Below are positions 26,655 to 36,493 of a stretch of DNA of 64,000 nucleotides, one piece after another. The translations under genes were made by a program, and so were the position numbers. The stretch spans positions 22,079-86,078 of the forward strand of contig JAITVV010000036.1 in the NCBI GenBank assembly GCA_031285625.1. Direction: 5' to 3'. How positions within the stretch are numbered: position 1 is the stretch's first letter; each line of letters starts with the position of its first letter. The DNA comes from Prevotella sp. (GTDB lineage Bacteria; Bacteroidota; Bacteroidia; Bacteroidales; Dysgonomonadaceae). Under the pieces are notes generated by a model. The model saw only the letters and a list, made by a program, of their open reading frames with translations. It searched no databases and was not told the origin of the DNA.

Positions 26655-28637
26655 TTATTTATCATCTACCTTTTTTAATACCACTTGTTCGGAATTTTTA
26701 GCTATTACCTTTGCAAAGAAGTTTTTCAGATGTTCATATTCATCCGGAAGGAATGTCAATTTCTTCAATTGATATTGGTAGAATAATTTTATTAAATTCT
26801 CGGTTTGTCCAATACGGTATGTAAGCGTTATGTCACCATCGTTTAAAACCATTTTGGCAGGTTGGGGCATCTCATCCACAACATATCCTGAAGGTATATT
26901 TATATCTACTACTTGCAAATAGTTTAACAAATAATCGAATTGAACAGGGAAAACCCTGTTTTCTTCTTTAAAAGGATTTTCTGTAAAGAGCTTATCTACC
27001 ATTGGATTGATATATAAAAAATCGTCTCCTAAACTAGCATCTGTAGTTTGTGTAAATTCTATTTTTGCTGGAGCTGCAGATTCATCAAAGCCAGATGCAT
27101 TAAAACTGTCGATTTCACAGTTTAATCTTTTAGCTAAAGATTCTATGTAATCTTCTTTACTTTTATGATTATAGTAATAGTTCTTTATATTATATGCCGA
27201 AGAGCCTTTTCTTATATCACTAACTTTTCCTCTGTATTTTGAATCAACAAATGAAAATTGTGCAGTTTTAAGTATGGTTCCATTTGTGGCTAATGACAGG
27301 TTTACCCATCTGCAGCCGTTTTGCTTTATGATACGTGCTTGAGGGACCATGCACTTTTCGGGTAAAAGATTCCAGTCTCCATATTTTGCCGATGCGTCGG
27401 TAAAATACATCAGAGTATCTATTCTCAGGCCTGTGATTACATAGTTGAATGCTGTAACGCTGGGGTGTGATATAGGCAATCTTCCATTGTCTCTTGTACT
27501 AAGGATAACCGGAAATGCGTCAAAACCACCAGCCTGAAGTGCATTGAGAAGCAGGAAGTTCATATCGGCAGTATTTCCAATTCCATTTTTGAGGATATCT
27601 TTGAGGTTTCCCGGACTGGCAGCTCTTTTGTCGTTCCATTTTACTTTTTGCTTAACGATATCTTGTATTTCTTTGGCTCTTTCTAGGGTGGTTTCCCCTT
27701 TTGCAATTACGTCTTTAAATAGATCTGCTTTTTTCATATTTCCTCCAAAAGAGCTGGATAATATATCATTATCTATATTTTCCCACGAATTGGACATGTT
27801 CTTGGTGAGGCTATATGGCATCTGTACAGATTTCAATTCGAAAGAGACTTTCGTGATATAATCATTCACTGTCCATAAGTATGCTTCCTTTTTTAGAGCA
27901 GGTATATCTTTTCCTTCACTCTTTATCATTTCTGCTGTACATCGTACTGTTCCTGTTTGCAAACGTCCGTCATCATCCTTGTACCGTATATGAAATGTTT
28001 CATTTGATGGCTCTCTTTCCGATTTTAAAGAGGCATAACCCTGATAGTTGATATTATATTTAAAATACTCAGGCAGCTTTGCTTCGAAGTATGTATATGC
28101 TACAGGAATGGATTCCTGAAAACTAAAGTCTCTCAGGTCATAATAGAAATCAGAAACCAGAGTGTATTTATATTCAACAACAGAACCTACTTTTGCAGCA
28201 GGCATCGTAAATTTCTTTACTTTTATTTTGTTGTCTATATCTTCGTCTGTAATAAATTCTTTCGAGAGTTTTGCTTTTACAATATTTCCGTTCTCAAGAT
28301 TGTATGTTGTTCCCGAAAGGCCATTTATTTGTTCTTTCATAGAACGGCTCGATTCAGTATATACTATTTGTTGGTTACACCAATCTAATCCTTCCGTTTT
28401 TAGAATCTTTATTTTAACTTGTAATGAATATTCGAATTGAAATCCATAGAGGTCATTATATACAAAGCGTATGTCTCCTTTCTTTAATAATATTACAGCA
28501 GAGGCTGTCGTGTCTTGTGGATAAACTGTCATATTCAGTTCATCAGCAGTTGCATTGCCATATTTAGATTGTGCATAACTTGTTCCGGATACTATGCATA
28601 AACATAGCATAAGGGCTACCGTGATATATTTTTTCAT
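26655..28637 (-). CDS. DUF3857/transglutaminase-like exported protein, probable pseudoenzyme
   Basis: 660-residue paralog of its downstream neighbour, with a signal peptide (GTSYAQSK), a DUF3857 domain and a transglutaminase-fold region. At the position of the catalytic Cys it reads IGNTADMNFLLLNALQAGG, so the Cys is replaced (Thr by my alignment), and at the His position it has TAFNYVIT, giving Tyr. It therefore probably lacks thiol catalysis and may bind or scaffold. The alignment is by eye. Upstream, a gap of 104 bp contains only weak promoter-like boxes (TATCTTTA). Confidence 0.82.
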   Translation of the reverse strand: MKKYITVALMLCLCIVSGTSYAQSKYGNATADELNMTVYPQDTTASAVILLKKGDIRFVYNDLYGFQFEYSLQVKIKILKTEGLDWCNQQIVYTESSRSMKEQINGLSGTTYNLENGNIVKAKLSKEFITDEDIDNKIKVKKFTMPAAKVGSVVEYKYTLVSDFYYDLRDFSFQESIPVAYTYFEAKLPEYFKYNINYQGYASLKSEREPSNETFHIRYKDDDGRLQTGTVRCTAEMIKSEGKDIPALKKEAYLWTVNDYITKVSFELKSVQMPYSLTKNMSNSWENIDNDILSSSFGGNMKKADLFKDVIAKGETTLERAKEIQDIVKQKVKWNDKRAASPGNLKDILKNGIGNTADMNFLLLNALQAGGFDAFPVILSTRDNGRLPISHPSVTAFNYVITGLRIDTLMYFTDASAKYGDWNLLPEKCMVPQARIIKQNGCRWVNLSLATNGTILKTAQFSFVDSKYRGKVSDIRKGSSAYNIKNYYYNHKSKEDYIESLAKRLNCEIDSFNASGFDESAAPAKIEFTQTTDASLGDDFLYINPMVDKLFTENPFKEENRVFPVQFDYLLNYLQVVDINIPSGYVVDEMPQPAKMVLNDGDITLTYRIGQTENLIKLFYQYQLKKLTFLPDEYEHLKNFFAKVIAKNSEQVVLKKVDDK

Positions 28638-28741
28638 ACAGAATTAGATAGATTGTAAATTTATGTAAATGTATGAAAAATAATATTAATAAATATGGGT
28701 AAAGATATGTCTTAGAACATTTATTTCTTTTATGAATAAGG

Positions 28742-29362
28742 TTAGAATCCGCCTCTTTTTGTATTTATTTTTTCATCAATTTTTATTTTCCACTTGTCAT
28801 TCTTATCAATAGTAAAATATACTTTGTGATAATATATACCTGAATAACGCCCCTTTGACGTGATCGGACTGTTCTTAAGTCTGCCATCCAGTATGAATTC
28901 AAAGGCTTGAGTATTGTTATCAGAAGTTCTTATGATAAATTGTTCTATTCCGGCATATTCCAGGCCAAGAGAATCTGTTTTATTTATTGCCTGCTGACAG
29001 ATATCCGGAATTTTTGAAAAATCGTAATCATTTATTGAAGTGGGTTTTTGATAATCACTTTTAGTTTTAATAGTTTCTTCCTTTAATATTTTCCATGTGG
29101 ACAGATCAATAGTGATATTTTTCTGCCCGCTATTTTCTGATGGGCTATAAGTAACGAATGCAGTTCCCATAATATTTAGTGAGCGGTCAGCAGATAGAAG
29201 TACTACTTCATCGATATGATTCTTATCTCCCAATAATTTGATCATCTCCTTATGGAATTTCTTAATATCAGCTTCGTCAGTGATACTTACCCCCAGCCAG
29301 CTATCACAGGATATAAAAATGAAAGTAAGTATAATGAGTCCTGTTTTTTTTAGGTTTTCCAT
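28742..29362 (-). CDS. Hypothetical lipoprotein
   Basis: 206-residue lipoprotein of unknown function. The signal ends in FIFISC, giving a lipid Cys near 19. The mature part has a helical segment (ADIKKFHKEMIKLLGD), then beta strands; the C-terminal third (GRYSGIYYHKVYFTIDKNDKWKIKID) looks like a compact beta sheet. No family recognised. It precedes the DUF3857 pair on the same strand with a 104-bp gap. Confidence 0.6.
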   Translation of the reverse strand: MENLKKTGLIILTFIFISCDSWLGVSITDEADIKKFHKEMIKLLGDKNHIDEVVLLSADRSLNIMGTAFVTYSPSENSGQKNITIDLSTWKILKEETIKTKSDYQKPTSINDYDFSKIPDICQQAINKTDSLGLEYAGIEQFIIRTSDNNTQAFEFILDGRLKNSPITSKGRYSGIYYHKVYFTIDKNDKWKIKIDEKINTKRGGF

Positions 29363-29622
29363 TTTATCATCATTTGAGAAGTATAAAAGAAATAAAAATA
29401 CTTTTCAAAAAGAAATACAGGGAGAACTCTTTTAAGAAATTATTAATTCTCATTTGTTAATTTCTTTTTATTTGCTCAAAATATTGATCTTTTTTTCGTC
29501 AAGTTATCAGAATGTAAACTTCACATGACAAAATGCTGTGTTTTGGCTTCTGATGCGATTTTTTATTAAGTTATTGATAAAATATATGAGTCATTTTGTT
29601 CTTTTTTGAGAAATAAAAAAAG

Positions 29623-29630
29623 TATCTTTG
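29623..29630 (+). promoter_or_regulatory. -7 box of the nuo operon
   Basis: TATCTTTG fits TAnnTTTG. It sits 37 nt before the nuoA ATG at 29667 and shows that a longer in-frame start at 29628 lies inside the promoter. TTTG tetramers upstream are at 14 and 24 nt, not the ideal spacing. Confidence 0.55.
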
Positions 29631-29666
29631 TGGACTGTAAAAACAAAGTATGTTAAAAACGAGGAT

Positions 29667-30035
29667 ATGAATTCAAATCTATATGATTTTATACCTATTC
29701 TGATGCAAATCGCCTTTTCGGTCGTGTTTGTGTTTGCAACGGTATTTGCATCAAAAATGTTGGGCCCGAGCCGGAAAAATGCACGCAAAGATGCTAATTT
29801 CGAATGTGGTCTCGATCCTATAGGCAACGCTCGTTCGCCTTTTTCTATCAAATATTTTTTAGTTGCTATTTTGTTTGTCCTTTTCGATATAGAAATCGTT
29901 TTTATGTACCCCTGGGCTGTAAATTTTAAAGCCATAGGGTGGGAAGGCCTTTTGAAGATGGGCGGTTTCATAGCAATGTTGCTTGTGGGTTATCTCTATA
30001 TTGTAAAGCGCAAAGCTTTGGAATGGGAAAAATAA
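29667..30035 (+). CDS. nuoA: NADH-quinone oxidoreductase subunit A
   Basis: 122-residue membrane subunit of complex I at the junction between arms. Three hydrophobic helices (about 8-30, 60-84, 96-115) with the signatures NFECGLDPIG and LFDIEIVFMYPWA. The start is the ATG at 29667; the promoter position excludes a longer form. First gene of the 14-gene nuo operon; 111 bp separate it from nuoB, the largest gap in the operon. Confidence 0.95.
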   Translation: MNSNLYDFIPILMQIAFSVVFVFATVFASKMLGPSRKNARKDANFECGLDPIGNARSPFSIKYFLVAILFVLFDIEIVFMYPWAVNFKAIGWEGLLKMGGFIAMLLVGYLYIVKRKALEWEK

Positions 30036-30116
30036 AGTTGGCAAGTGTTTATAAGTATTTAACTATATATTGTCAGATATAGCGATTGATAATTGTTATA
30101 CTTATATAATAACTAG

Positions 30117-30136
30117 AAGGTCTGTGACCTTAAATA
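30117..30136 (+). repeat. Palindromic leader element, variant copy (before nuoB)
   Basis: AAGGTC-TGT-GACCTT is a perfect 6-bp hairpin with a 3-nt loop, followed by AAATA, ending about 10 nt before the nuoB ATG. It resembles the AGGTCTGAGACCTTATAATT elements before the DUF4468 gene and der. Confidence 0.55.
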
Positions 30137-30146
30137 TACAAAAGTT

Positions 30147-30695
30147 ATGAGTAAATCAAATATAAATGTAGTGCCGGCTCCTGAAGGATATACAGGGCAT
30201 GGGTTCTTTGCTACAAAATTCGATTATGTCATAGGATTGGCTCGTGCCAATTCCCTATGGCCTTTGCCTTTTGCTACATCATGTTGCGGTATCGAGTTTA
30301 TGGCAACTATGGCAGCAACTTATGATATGGGGCGTTTTGGTGCAGAACGTAACAGTTTCTCGCCGCGTCAGGCTGATATGTTGCTGGTAATGGGTACTAT
30401 TTCTAAAAAAATGGCACCTATCCTGCGTCATGTATATGAGCAGATGGCTGAGCCTAAATGGGTGATCGCCGTAGGTGCATGTGCTTCTTCGGGAGGTATT
30501 TTTGATACTTATTCTGTTTTGCAGGGCATAGACAAAGTTATCCCTGTAGATGTATATGTTCCCGGTTGCCCTCCTCGTCCTGAACAAATATTGGATGGTG
30601 TGATGCAACTACAGGAACTGGTAAAACATGAATCTATTCATCGCAGAGGCTCGGAGAGATATCAGGAGCTTCTTGAATCATATAAATTTGAATAA
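30147..30695 (+). CDS. nuoB: NADH-quinone oxidoreductase subunit B
   Basis: 182-residue peripheral subunit carrying the terminal 4Fe-4S cluster N2 next to the quinone site. All four Cys are visible: the tandem C46-C47 in [10 protein letters not shown]112 in GACASSGG and C141 in CPPRPEQ. Its TAA overlaps the nuoC ATG (TAATG), so translation is coupled. Confidence 0.97.
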   Translation: MSKSNINVVPAPEGYTGHGFFATKFDYVIGLARANSLWPLPFATSCCGIEFMATMAATYDMGRFGAERNSFSPRQADMLLVMGTISKKMAPILRHVYEQMAEPKWVIAVGACASSGGIFDTYSVLQGIDKVIPVDVYVPGCPPRPEQILDGVMQLQELVKHESIHRRGSERYQELLESYKFE

Positions 30696-31228
30696 TGGCT
30701 CTCGAAACCATAGTTATTGAAAATAAGATAAGCGAGAAATTCGGAGCGGAAGTAATGAATTTCAGAATGGAGCGTGATATTTTTACTTTTGAAGCTGCAC
30801 CTAGTGTAATAAAAGAAGTAATCCGTTTCATGAAAGATGATGAAACCTTACGGTTTAATTTCCTGACAGACTTGTGCGGGGTGCATTATCCCGATAATGA
30901 AAAGAAGGCTCAGTTTGCAGTGGTTTATCTACTTCACAACTGGATAGATAATGTGCGTGTCAGGGTGAAAACGTTTTTGGATGGAGGTAAACCTGAGGTT
31001 GATTCTGTTGTGGAGGTTTTTGCTTCAGCTAACTGGATGGAACGTGAGACATATGATTTTTATGGAATAATATTTAAGGGGCATCCAAACCTGAAACGCA
31101 TATTAAATGATGATGGTATGGTTTCCTTTCCTATGCGTAAAGATTATCCGCTGGAAGATCCGGGGCGTACAGATAAAGACGACCGCTTCTTTGGCAGGAC
31201 TCCAAATAATTATGAACCAACAAAATAA
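30695..31228 (+). CDS. nuoC: NADH-quinone oxidoreductase subunit C
   Basis: 177-residue 30-kDa-type peripheral subunit. The C-terminal signature RETYDFYGIIFKGHPNLKRIL followed by FPMRKDYPLE is present. It is separate from nuoD, unlike the fused NuoCD known in Bacteroides. Confidence 0.95.
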   Translation: MALETIVIENKISEKFGAEVMNFRMERDIFTFEAAPSVIKEVIRFMKDDETLRFNFLTDLCGVHYPDNEKKAQFAVVYLLHNWIDNVRVRVKTFLDGGKPEVDSVVEVFASANWMERETYDFYGIIFKGHPNLKRILNDDGMVSFPMRKDYPLEDPGRTDKDDRFFGRTPNNYEPTK

Positions 31229-31243
31229 AAGCAAAGTCAGGAA

Positions 31244-32479
31244 ATGTCAGATCAACTAATAAATCCGGAACATCGCTTTGCGAAAATTGTAAGAGAACAA
31301 ACCTTTGAAGATGGGAGGGAACTGTCCGTTCTTAATTTCGGGCCTACTCATCCTTCTACTCACGGTGTGTTTCAAAATATCCTGCTGATGGATGGTGAAC
31401 GCATCTTAGATGCTGAAACTACTATCGGTTATATTCACCGTGCCTTTGAAAAAATTGCTGAACATAGGACTTTTTATCAGATAACCACTCTGACCGATCG
31501 TATGAACTACTGTTCTGCACCTTTGAATAATATGGCTTGGTGGATGACTGTGGAAAAGTCACTTGGTGTAGAAGTACCTAAGCGTGCACAATATATGCGT
31601 GTCATTGTAATGGAACTTGCACGTATCACCGACCACCTGATCTGTAACTCTATCTTGGGAGTTGACTTAGGTGCTTATACTCCTTTCCTATATGTGATGC
31701 AGTACAGAGAGTTGGCATACGAAATTTATGAAGAGATTTGTGGAGCGCGTATGACTACGAATATGGGACGTATCGGTGGTTTTGAAAGAGATTGGAGTGA
31801 AACTGCATGGCGTAAGCTGGATCAGTTTATCGAAGGCTTCCCTAAGGCATGGGATCAGTTAGAAAGATTGTTCGTTCGCAACCGCATATTTATGGATCGT
31901 ATTGTTGGAGTAGGAGCCATATCTGCCGAAAAAGCTATTAATTATGGTTTTACAGGTCCTAACTTACGGGCTACCGGAGTTGATTATGATGTCCGTGTAG
32001 CTAGTCCATATAGTTCATACGAAGACTTTGATTTTGTTGTACCTGTGGGCTCTGCCGGTGATACATATGATCGCTGGTGTGTACGTGCAGCTGAAATAAA
32101 AGAAAGCTTGAAGATTATTCGTCAGGCCCGGGATAATATGCCTGATGGCAGCTTCCACGCCGATGTCCCCGATTATTACCTCCCTCCTAAAGAAGAGGTT
32201 TATACAAAGATGGAACAATTAATCCAGCATTTTAAGATTGTGATGGGTGAAATTCCTGTTCCGATAGCAGAAGTATATCATTCTGTAGAAGGTGCGAACG
32301 GGGAGTTGGGTATATATCTGATTACAGATGGTTCGCGTGCTCCGTTCAGGGTACACTTTCGCAGGCCATGTTTTATATATTATCAGGCGTTCCCTGAAAT
32401 GATAAAAGGCGGTATGTTTTCGGATGCTGTCGCTACACTATCAAGTATTAATGTTATTGCCGGAGAATTAGATGCTTAA
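31244..32479 (+). CDS. nuoD: NADH-quinone oxidoreductase subunit D
   Basis: 411-residue 49-kDa-type subunit forming the quinone pocket, related to hydrogenase large subunits. Motifs: FGPTHPSTHGVF near 33, with the quinone-headgroup His, TIGYIHRAFEK, GVDLGAYTPFLY and the C-terminal RPCFIYYQAFPEM. Full length. Confidence 0.97.
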   Translation: MSDQLINPEHRFAKIVREQTFEDGRELSVLNFGPTHPSTHGVFQNILLMDGERILDAETTIGYIHRAFEKIAEHRTFYQITTLTDRMNYCSAPLNNMAWWMTVEKSLGVEVPKRAQYMRVIVMELARITDHLICNSILGVDLGAYTPFLYVMQYRELAYEIYEEICGARMTTNMGRIGGFERDWSETAWRKLDQFIEGFPKAWDQLERLFVRNRIFMDRIVGVGAISAEKAINYGFTGPNLRATGVDYDVRVASPYSSYEDFDFVVPVGSAGDTYDRWCVRAAEIKESLKIIRQARDNMPDGSFHADVPDYYLPPKEEVYTKMEQLIQHFKIVMGEIPVPIAEVYHSVEGANGELGIYLITDGSRAPFRVHFRRPCFIYYQAFPEMIKGGMFSDAVATLSSINVIAGELDA

Positions 32480-32481
32480 TC

Positions 32482-33012
32482 ATGTCAATGGAAACTAGAG
32501 AATATAAACAAGTAATAAATATGTCGGAAAGTTTAATGGCCCGCATCAACGAACTGTTAAGCCATTATCCTGCCGATAAAAAGAAGTCTGCTCTTTTACC
32601 TGTCCTTCATGCAGTACAAGATGCTCATGACAATTGGCTGAGCCTTGAACTGATGGATAAGGTAGCCGAAATATTAGAGATAACACCTATCGAGGTTTAT
32701 GAAGTGGTGACATTTTATACAATGTTTAATCAGAAACCGATAGCAAAATATATGTTTGAGTTTTGCCGTACCGCATGCTGTGGCTTGCGTGGAGGTGAAA
32801 ACCTGATGGATTATACCTGTCAGAAACTGGGTGTAAACCCCGGGGAGATAACTTCTGATGGCATGTTCAGCGTTGTAGGTGTAGAGTGTCTGGGAGCTTG
32901 TGGCTATGGGCCGATGCTCCAATTGGGAGATAATTATCATGAGAATCTTACCAAAGAAAAAATAGATACGCTGATTGAAGATTGTAAACAAGGAAAAGTA
33001 AACCTATATTAA
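32482..33012 (+). CDS. nuoE: NADH-quinone oxidoreductase subunit E
   Basis: 176-residue thioredoxin-fold subunit of the NADH module with 2Fe-2S cluster N1a. Cluster Cys are seen in FCRTACCGLRG (first pair) and VECLGACGYGP (second pair). The N-terminal helical bundle has YPADKKKSALLPVLHAVQ. The start could also be the ATG at 32488; the gap to nuoD is 2 bp. Confidence 0.95.
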   Translation: MSMETREYKQVINMSESLMARINELLSHYPADKKKSALLPVLHAVQDAHDNWLSLELMDKVAEILEITPIEVYEVVTFYTMFNQKPIAKYMFEFCRTACCGLRGGENLMDYTCQKLGVNPGEITSDGMFSVVGVECLGACGYGPMLQLGDNYHENLTKEKIDTLIEDCKQGKVNLY

Positions 33013-33017
33013 TTGCG

Positions 33018-34373
33018 ATGGCTAGAAAAGTATTATTTGAGAAATTAGATATTCCGGGAATACAGGAATACGAGGTTTATCGCAAAAATGGCGGCTATTC
33101 ATCTGTGGAGAAAGCACTGAAAAACATGACACCCGATGAGGTAGTGGAAGAAGTGAAAACTTCCGGTATGCGTGGACGCGGGGGAGCTGGTTTCCCTATG
33201 GGGATGAAATGGAGTTTTATTGATAAGAAATCGGGAAAACCCCGCCATCTGGTGGTAAATGCCGATGAGTCGGAGCCGGGTACGTTCAAAGACCGTTTCC
33301 TGATGCATCACATCCCTCATTTACTGATAGAAGGCGCTATTGTATCCAGTTATGCACTGGAAGCTAATTTATCATATATCTATATCCGCGGCGAATATAT
33401 GTGGATATTCAAGATATTGGAGAAAGCAATAAAGGAAGCCTATGCCAACGGTTGGCTGGGTAAAAATATATTGGGTACAGGCTACGACCTCGACTTGTAT
33501 GTGCACTGCGGAGCAGGAGCATATATCTGCGGGGAAGAGACTGCCCTTATCGAATCACTGGAAGGTAAGCGCGGTAATCCGCGTATTAAACCGCCATTTC
33601 CTGCTGTGAGCGGATTATGGGGAGAGCCAACGGTGGTAAATAATGTAGAGTCTATTTCTACTGTATCATGGATTGTAAATAACGGTGGTGCAGAATATGC
33701 TAAAATCGGGGTAGGCAAGTCAACAGGAACTAAGCTGATGTCAGCCTCTGGACATATTAAGAATCCGGGTGTATACGAAATAGAACTGGGGTTAACAGTG
33801 GACGAATTCTTTAATTCGGATGAATACTGCGGTGGTATGATGGATGACCGTCCTCTTAAGGCATGTATTCCGGGTGGATGCTCCGTGCCTATTTTACCTC
33901 CTCAATATATATTTAAAACGGCGAATGGCGAAGACCGTTTGATCACTTATGAATCATTGGCTGATGGAGGTTTTGTTACAGGTTCGTCATTAGGATCAGG
34001 AGGGTTTATCGTATACAATGATACAGCATGTATTGTACGCAATACATGGAACTTCTCACGTTTCTTCCATCACGAAAGTTGCGGACAATGCTCTCCTTGT
34101 CGTGAGGGTACAGGGTGGATGGATAAAATACTCCATCGTATCGAAACGGGTGAGGGCAGAGAAGAAGATATCGACTTGCTGTGGAGTATACAGAGTAAAA
34201 TAGAAGGGAATACGATATGTCCTCTGGGAGATGCGGCATCGTGGCCGGTAGCTGCTGCAATACGCCATTTCCGCGAAGAGTTTGAATATCATGTCCGTTT
34301 CCCTGAAAAGATAAAAGACAGGAATCACTTTGTGAACGAACCAATGGAAAAAGTTCGTCACCTATTAGGATAA
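33018..34373 (+). CDS. nuoF: NADH-quinone oxidoreductase subunit F
   Basis: 451-residue NADH- and FMN-binding subunit where electrons enter. The glycine-rich nucleotide site MRGRGGAGFPMGMKW is near 51-65, ICGEETALIESLEG follows, and the 4Fe-4S cluster N3 motif SCGQCSPCREG is near 355 with its fourth Cys in TICPLGD near 400. With nuoE and nuoG it completes the NADH module. Confidence 0.97.
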   Translation: MARKVLFEKLDIPGIQEYEVYRKNGGYSSVEKALKNMTPDEVVEEVKTSGMRGRGGAGFPMGMKWSFIDKKSGKPRHLVVNADESEPGTFKDRFLMHHIPHLLIEGAIVSSYALEANLSYIYIRGEYMWIFKILEKAIKEAYANGWLGKNILGTGYDLDLYVHCGAGAYICGEETALIESLEGKRGNPRIKPPFPAVSGLWGEPTVVNNVESISTVSWIVNNGGAEYAKIGVGKSTGTKLMSASGHIKNPGVYEIELGLTVDEFFNSDEYCGGMMDDRPLKACIPGGCSVPILPPQYIFKTANGEDRLITYESLADGGFVTGSSLGSGGFIVYNDTACIVRNTWNFSRFFHHESCGQCSPCREGTGWMDKILHRIETGEGREEDIDLLWSIQSKIEGNTICPLGDAASWPVAAAIRHFREEFEYHVRFPEKIKDRNHFVNEPMEKVRHLLG

Positions 34374-34379
34374 AGCAAT

Positions 34380-35426
34380 ATGAAAATTACAATAGATGGA
34401 CATACTATAGAGGTTGACGCTGGAACTACTGTGTTGGAAGCTGCACGTATGATTGGCGGCGCAAGTGTTCCTCCTACTATGTGCTATTACTCAAAACTGA
34501 AGGACTGTGGTGGAAAATGCCGCTGCTGTCTGGTTGAAATAAGCAAAGGTAGCGAAAGAGATCCTCGTCCGATGCCAAAACTTCAACCGTCATGTGTAAC
34601 AGCAGTTCAGGATGGTATGGAAGTAAAAAGCGCTACGTCCGAGAGAGCTTTGGAAGCAAGAAAGGCTGTAACGGAATTTCTGCTTATCAATCACCCGTTG
34701 GACTGTCCTGTGTGTGATCAGGCAGGGGAATGTGATTTGCAAAATCTGGCGTATGGAAATGAAAATTTCAAGTCTCGCTTTATTGAACAAAAAAGAACAT
34801 TCGAACCTGAAGATATAGGACCATACATACAGTTGCATATGAACCGTTGCGTTCTTTGTTACCGTTGTGTGAAACTAGCTGATCAGCTTACTCCCGAACG
34901 TGTACACGGGGTAGTTGGCAGAGGCGATCATGCTCAAATATCTACGTATATCGAACGTGCTATAGATAATGATTTTTCGGGTAATGTAATCGATGTGTGT
35001 CCTGTGGGAGCACTTACTGATAAAACATTCCGTTTCAAATCGCGTGTATGGTTCAACAAACCGTTCAATGCGCACCGTCATTGTACAAAATGTTCTGGCA
35101 AAGTTACATTGTGGATGTTCGGCGACACGGTTCAACGTGTAACTGCACGCAAAGATCAATGGCATGAGGTGGAAGACTTTATCTGTAACGAATGCCGCTT
35201 CGAGCATAAAAATGCTGAAGATTGGGTGATTGAAGGCCCTCGTAAGTTTGAGAAACCGTCGGTTATCAATGTAAATAATTACACTGAGCCTATCCATAAG
35301 GTTAAGATAAATACAGATGATCTGGTACTGGAAGGACGTGAACAAGACCAGAAGAAAATAAGCATGGCAGCATCTCCTTATGATGCTGAAGAGCTTGAAG
35401 CAATTAAGAAAACAAAAGAAGAATAA
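34380..35426 (+). CDS. nuoG: NADH-quinone oxidoreductase subunit G, short form
   Basis: 348-residue subunit of the electron-input arm. It keeps the 2Fe-2S ferredoxin domain (Cys 35, 43, 47 and about 50 or 64), the His/Cys 4Fe-4S motif HPLDCPVCDQAGECD (about 104-118), the CVLCYRC...CPVGA 4Fe-4S site (about 159-210) and a further CxxC pair set (CTKCSG and CNECRFE). It ends soon after, without the molybdopterin-like domain of E. coli NuoG (908 residues). Short forms are familiar in Flavobacteria, so this is a lineage feature and not damage; the operon continues 8 bp later. Confidence 0.93.
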   Translation: MKITIDGHTIEVDAGTTVLEAARMIGGASVPPTMCYYSKLKDCGGKCRCCLVEISKGSERDPRPMPKLQPSCVTAVQDGMEVKSATSERALEARKAVTEFLLINHPLDCPVCDQAGECDLQNLAYGNENFKSRFIEQKRTFEPEDIGPYIQLHMNRCVLCYRCVKLADQLTPERVHGVVGRGDHAQISTYIERAIDNDFSGNVIDVCPVGALTDKTFRFKSRVWFNKPFNAHRHCTKCSGKVTLWMFGDTVQRVTARKDQWHEVEDFICNECRFEHKNAEDWVIEGPRKFEKPSVINVNNYTEPIHKVKINTDDLVLEGREQDQKKISMAASPYDAEELEAIKKTKEE

Positions 35427-35434
35427 ATAAAATA

Positions 35435-36478
35435 ATGGAAGTTGCACTTATTTTAGAGAAATTAATCCTTATTGTTCTTGTATTTGCAGTCACAATGCTT
35501 TTTGCATTATATGCTACATATGCAGAACGTAAAGTAGCCGGTTTTTTGCAAGACCGATTAGGCCCTAACCGTGCAGGTATTTTTGGTTTGTTACAACCTA
35601 TCTGCGATGGAGCAAAGCTTTTTTCTAAAGAGGAATTTATGCCGAATACTCCCAACAAGATTCTGTTTGTGGTAGGGCCGGCTGTAGCTATGATTATCTC
35701 TTTGCTGGGGGTCGCATTGATTCCTTGGGGAGCAAAATTTGAAATTCCGGGCTACGGAGATTTCTTACCTTACATTGGAGATGTAAATGTTGCTATCCTT
35801 TATATAGTGGCAGTTTTATCTACCAGCGTATATGGTATTGTAATCGGAGGATGGGCTTCAAATAATAAATACTCCCTGATGGGTAGTATTCGTGCAGGAG
35901 CTCAGATGATCTCTTATGAAATAGCAATGGGGCTTTCTCTTATAGCATTGGTGATGATGACAGGCTCACTTAGTCTGCTTGATATAACTGAACAACAAAG
36001 TGGCTGGCATGGGATGGAGTGGAATGTGATTTATCAGCCATTGACATTTATTATTTTCCTCGTATGTTCCTTTGCAGAGTGTAACCGTACTCCGTTTGAC
36101 CTTGCAGAATGTGAATCAGAATTGGTTAACGGTCACCATGTAGAATATTCTTCGTTAGGAATGGGATTCTTTATGTTCTCCGAATATGCAAGTATGTTTT
36201 TCTCATCTGCATTTATATCAGTCCTTTTCTTTGGTGGATATAATTATCCGGGAATAGACTGGGTAACAGAAAACTGGGGAATTAATATAGCTAGTGGATT
36301 AGGAGTTTTATCACTTCTTGCTAAAACAACATTCTTTATCTTCTTCTATATGTGGGTGCGCTGGACAATCCCAAGATTCCGCTACGACCAACTGATGAAA
36401 CTAGGCTGGAAGATGTTATTTCCGTTAGCTATAGTAAATATCTTTTTGGTTGGAATTTGTATCCTGATTTTTAAATGA
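35435..36478 (+). CDS. nuoH: NADH-quinone oxidoreductase subunit H
   Basis: 347-residue membrane subunit that forms the entry to the quinone chamber. About eight helices; signatures AERKVAGFLQDRLGPNRAG near 28 and ECNRTPFDLAECESELVNG near 217, both hallmarks of NuoH. Confidence 0.97.
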   Translation: MEVALILEKLILIVLVFAVTMLFALYATYAERKVAGFLQDRLGPNRAGIFGLLQPICDGAKLFSKEEFMPNTPNKILFVVGPAVAMIISLLGVALIPWGAKFEIPGYGDFLPYIGDVNVAILYIVAVLSTSVYGIVIGGWASNNKYSLMGSIRAGAQMISYEIAMGLSLIALVMMTGSLSLLDITEQQSGWHGMEWNVIYQPLTFIIFLVCSFAECNRTPFDLAECESELVNGHHVEYSSLGMGFFMFSEYASMFFSSAFISVLFFGGYNYPGIDWVTENWGINIASGLGVLSLLAKTTFFIFFYMWVRWTIPRFRYDQLMKLGWKMLFPLAIVNIFLVGICILIFK

Positions 36479-36493
36479 AAATAGTGAATTGAG

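Noticed and set aside
28516-28524. Second perfect DnaA box (TGTGGATAA)
   Set aside because: Inside a coding region and isolated; one or two chance matches are expected in 64 kb.
34380-35426. nuoG as a truncated pseudogene
   Set aside because: Its redox motifs are intact and the next gene follows 8 bp later; short NuoG forms are known in Bacteroidota.
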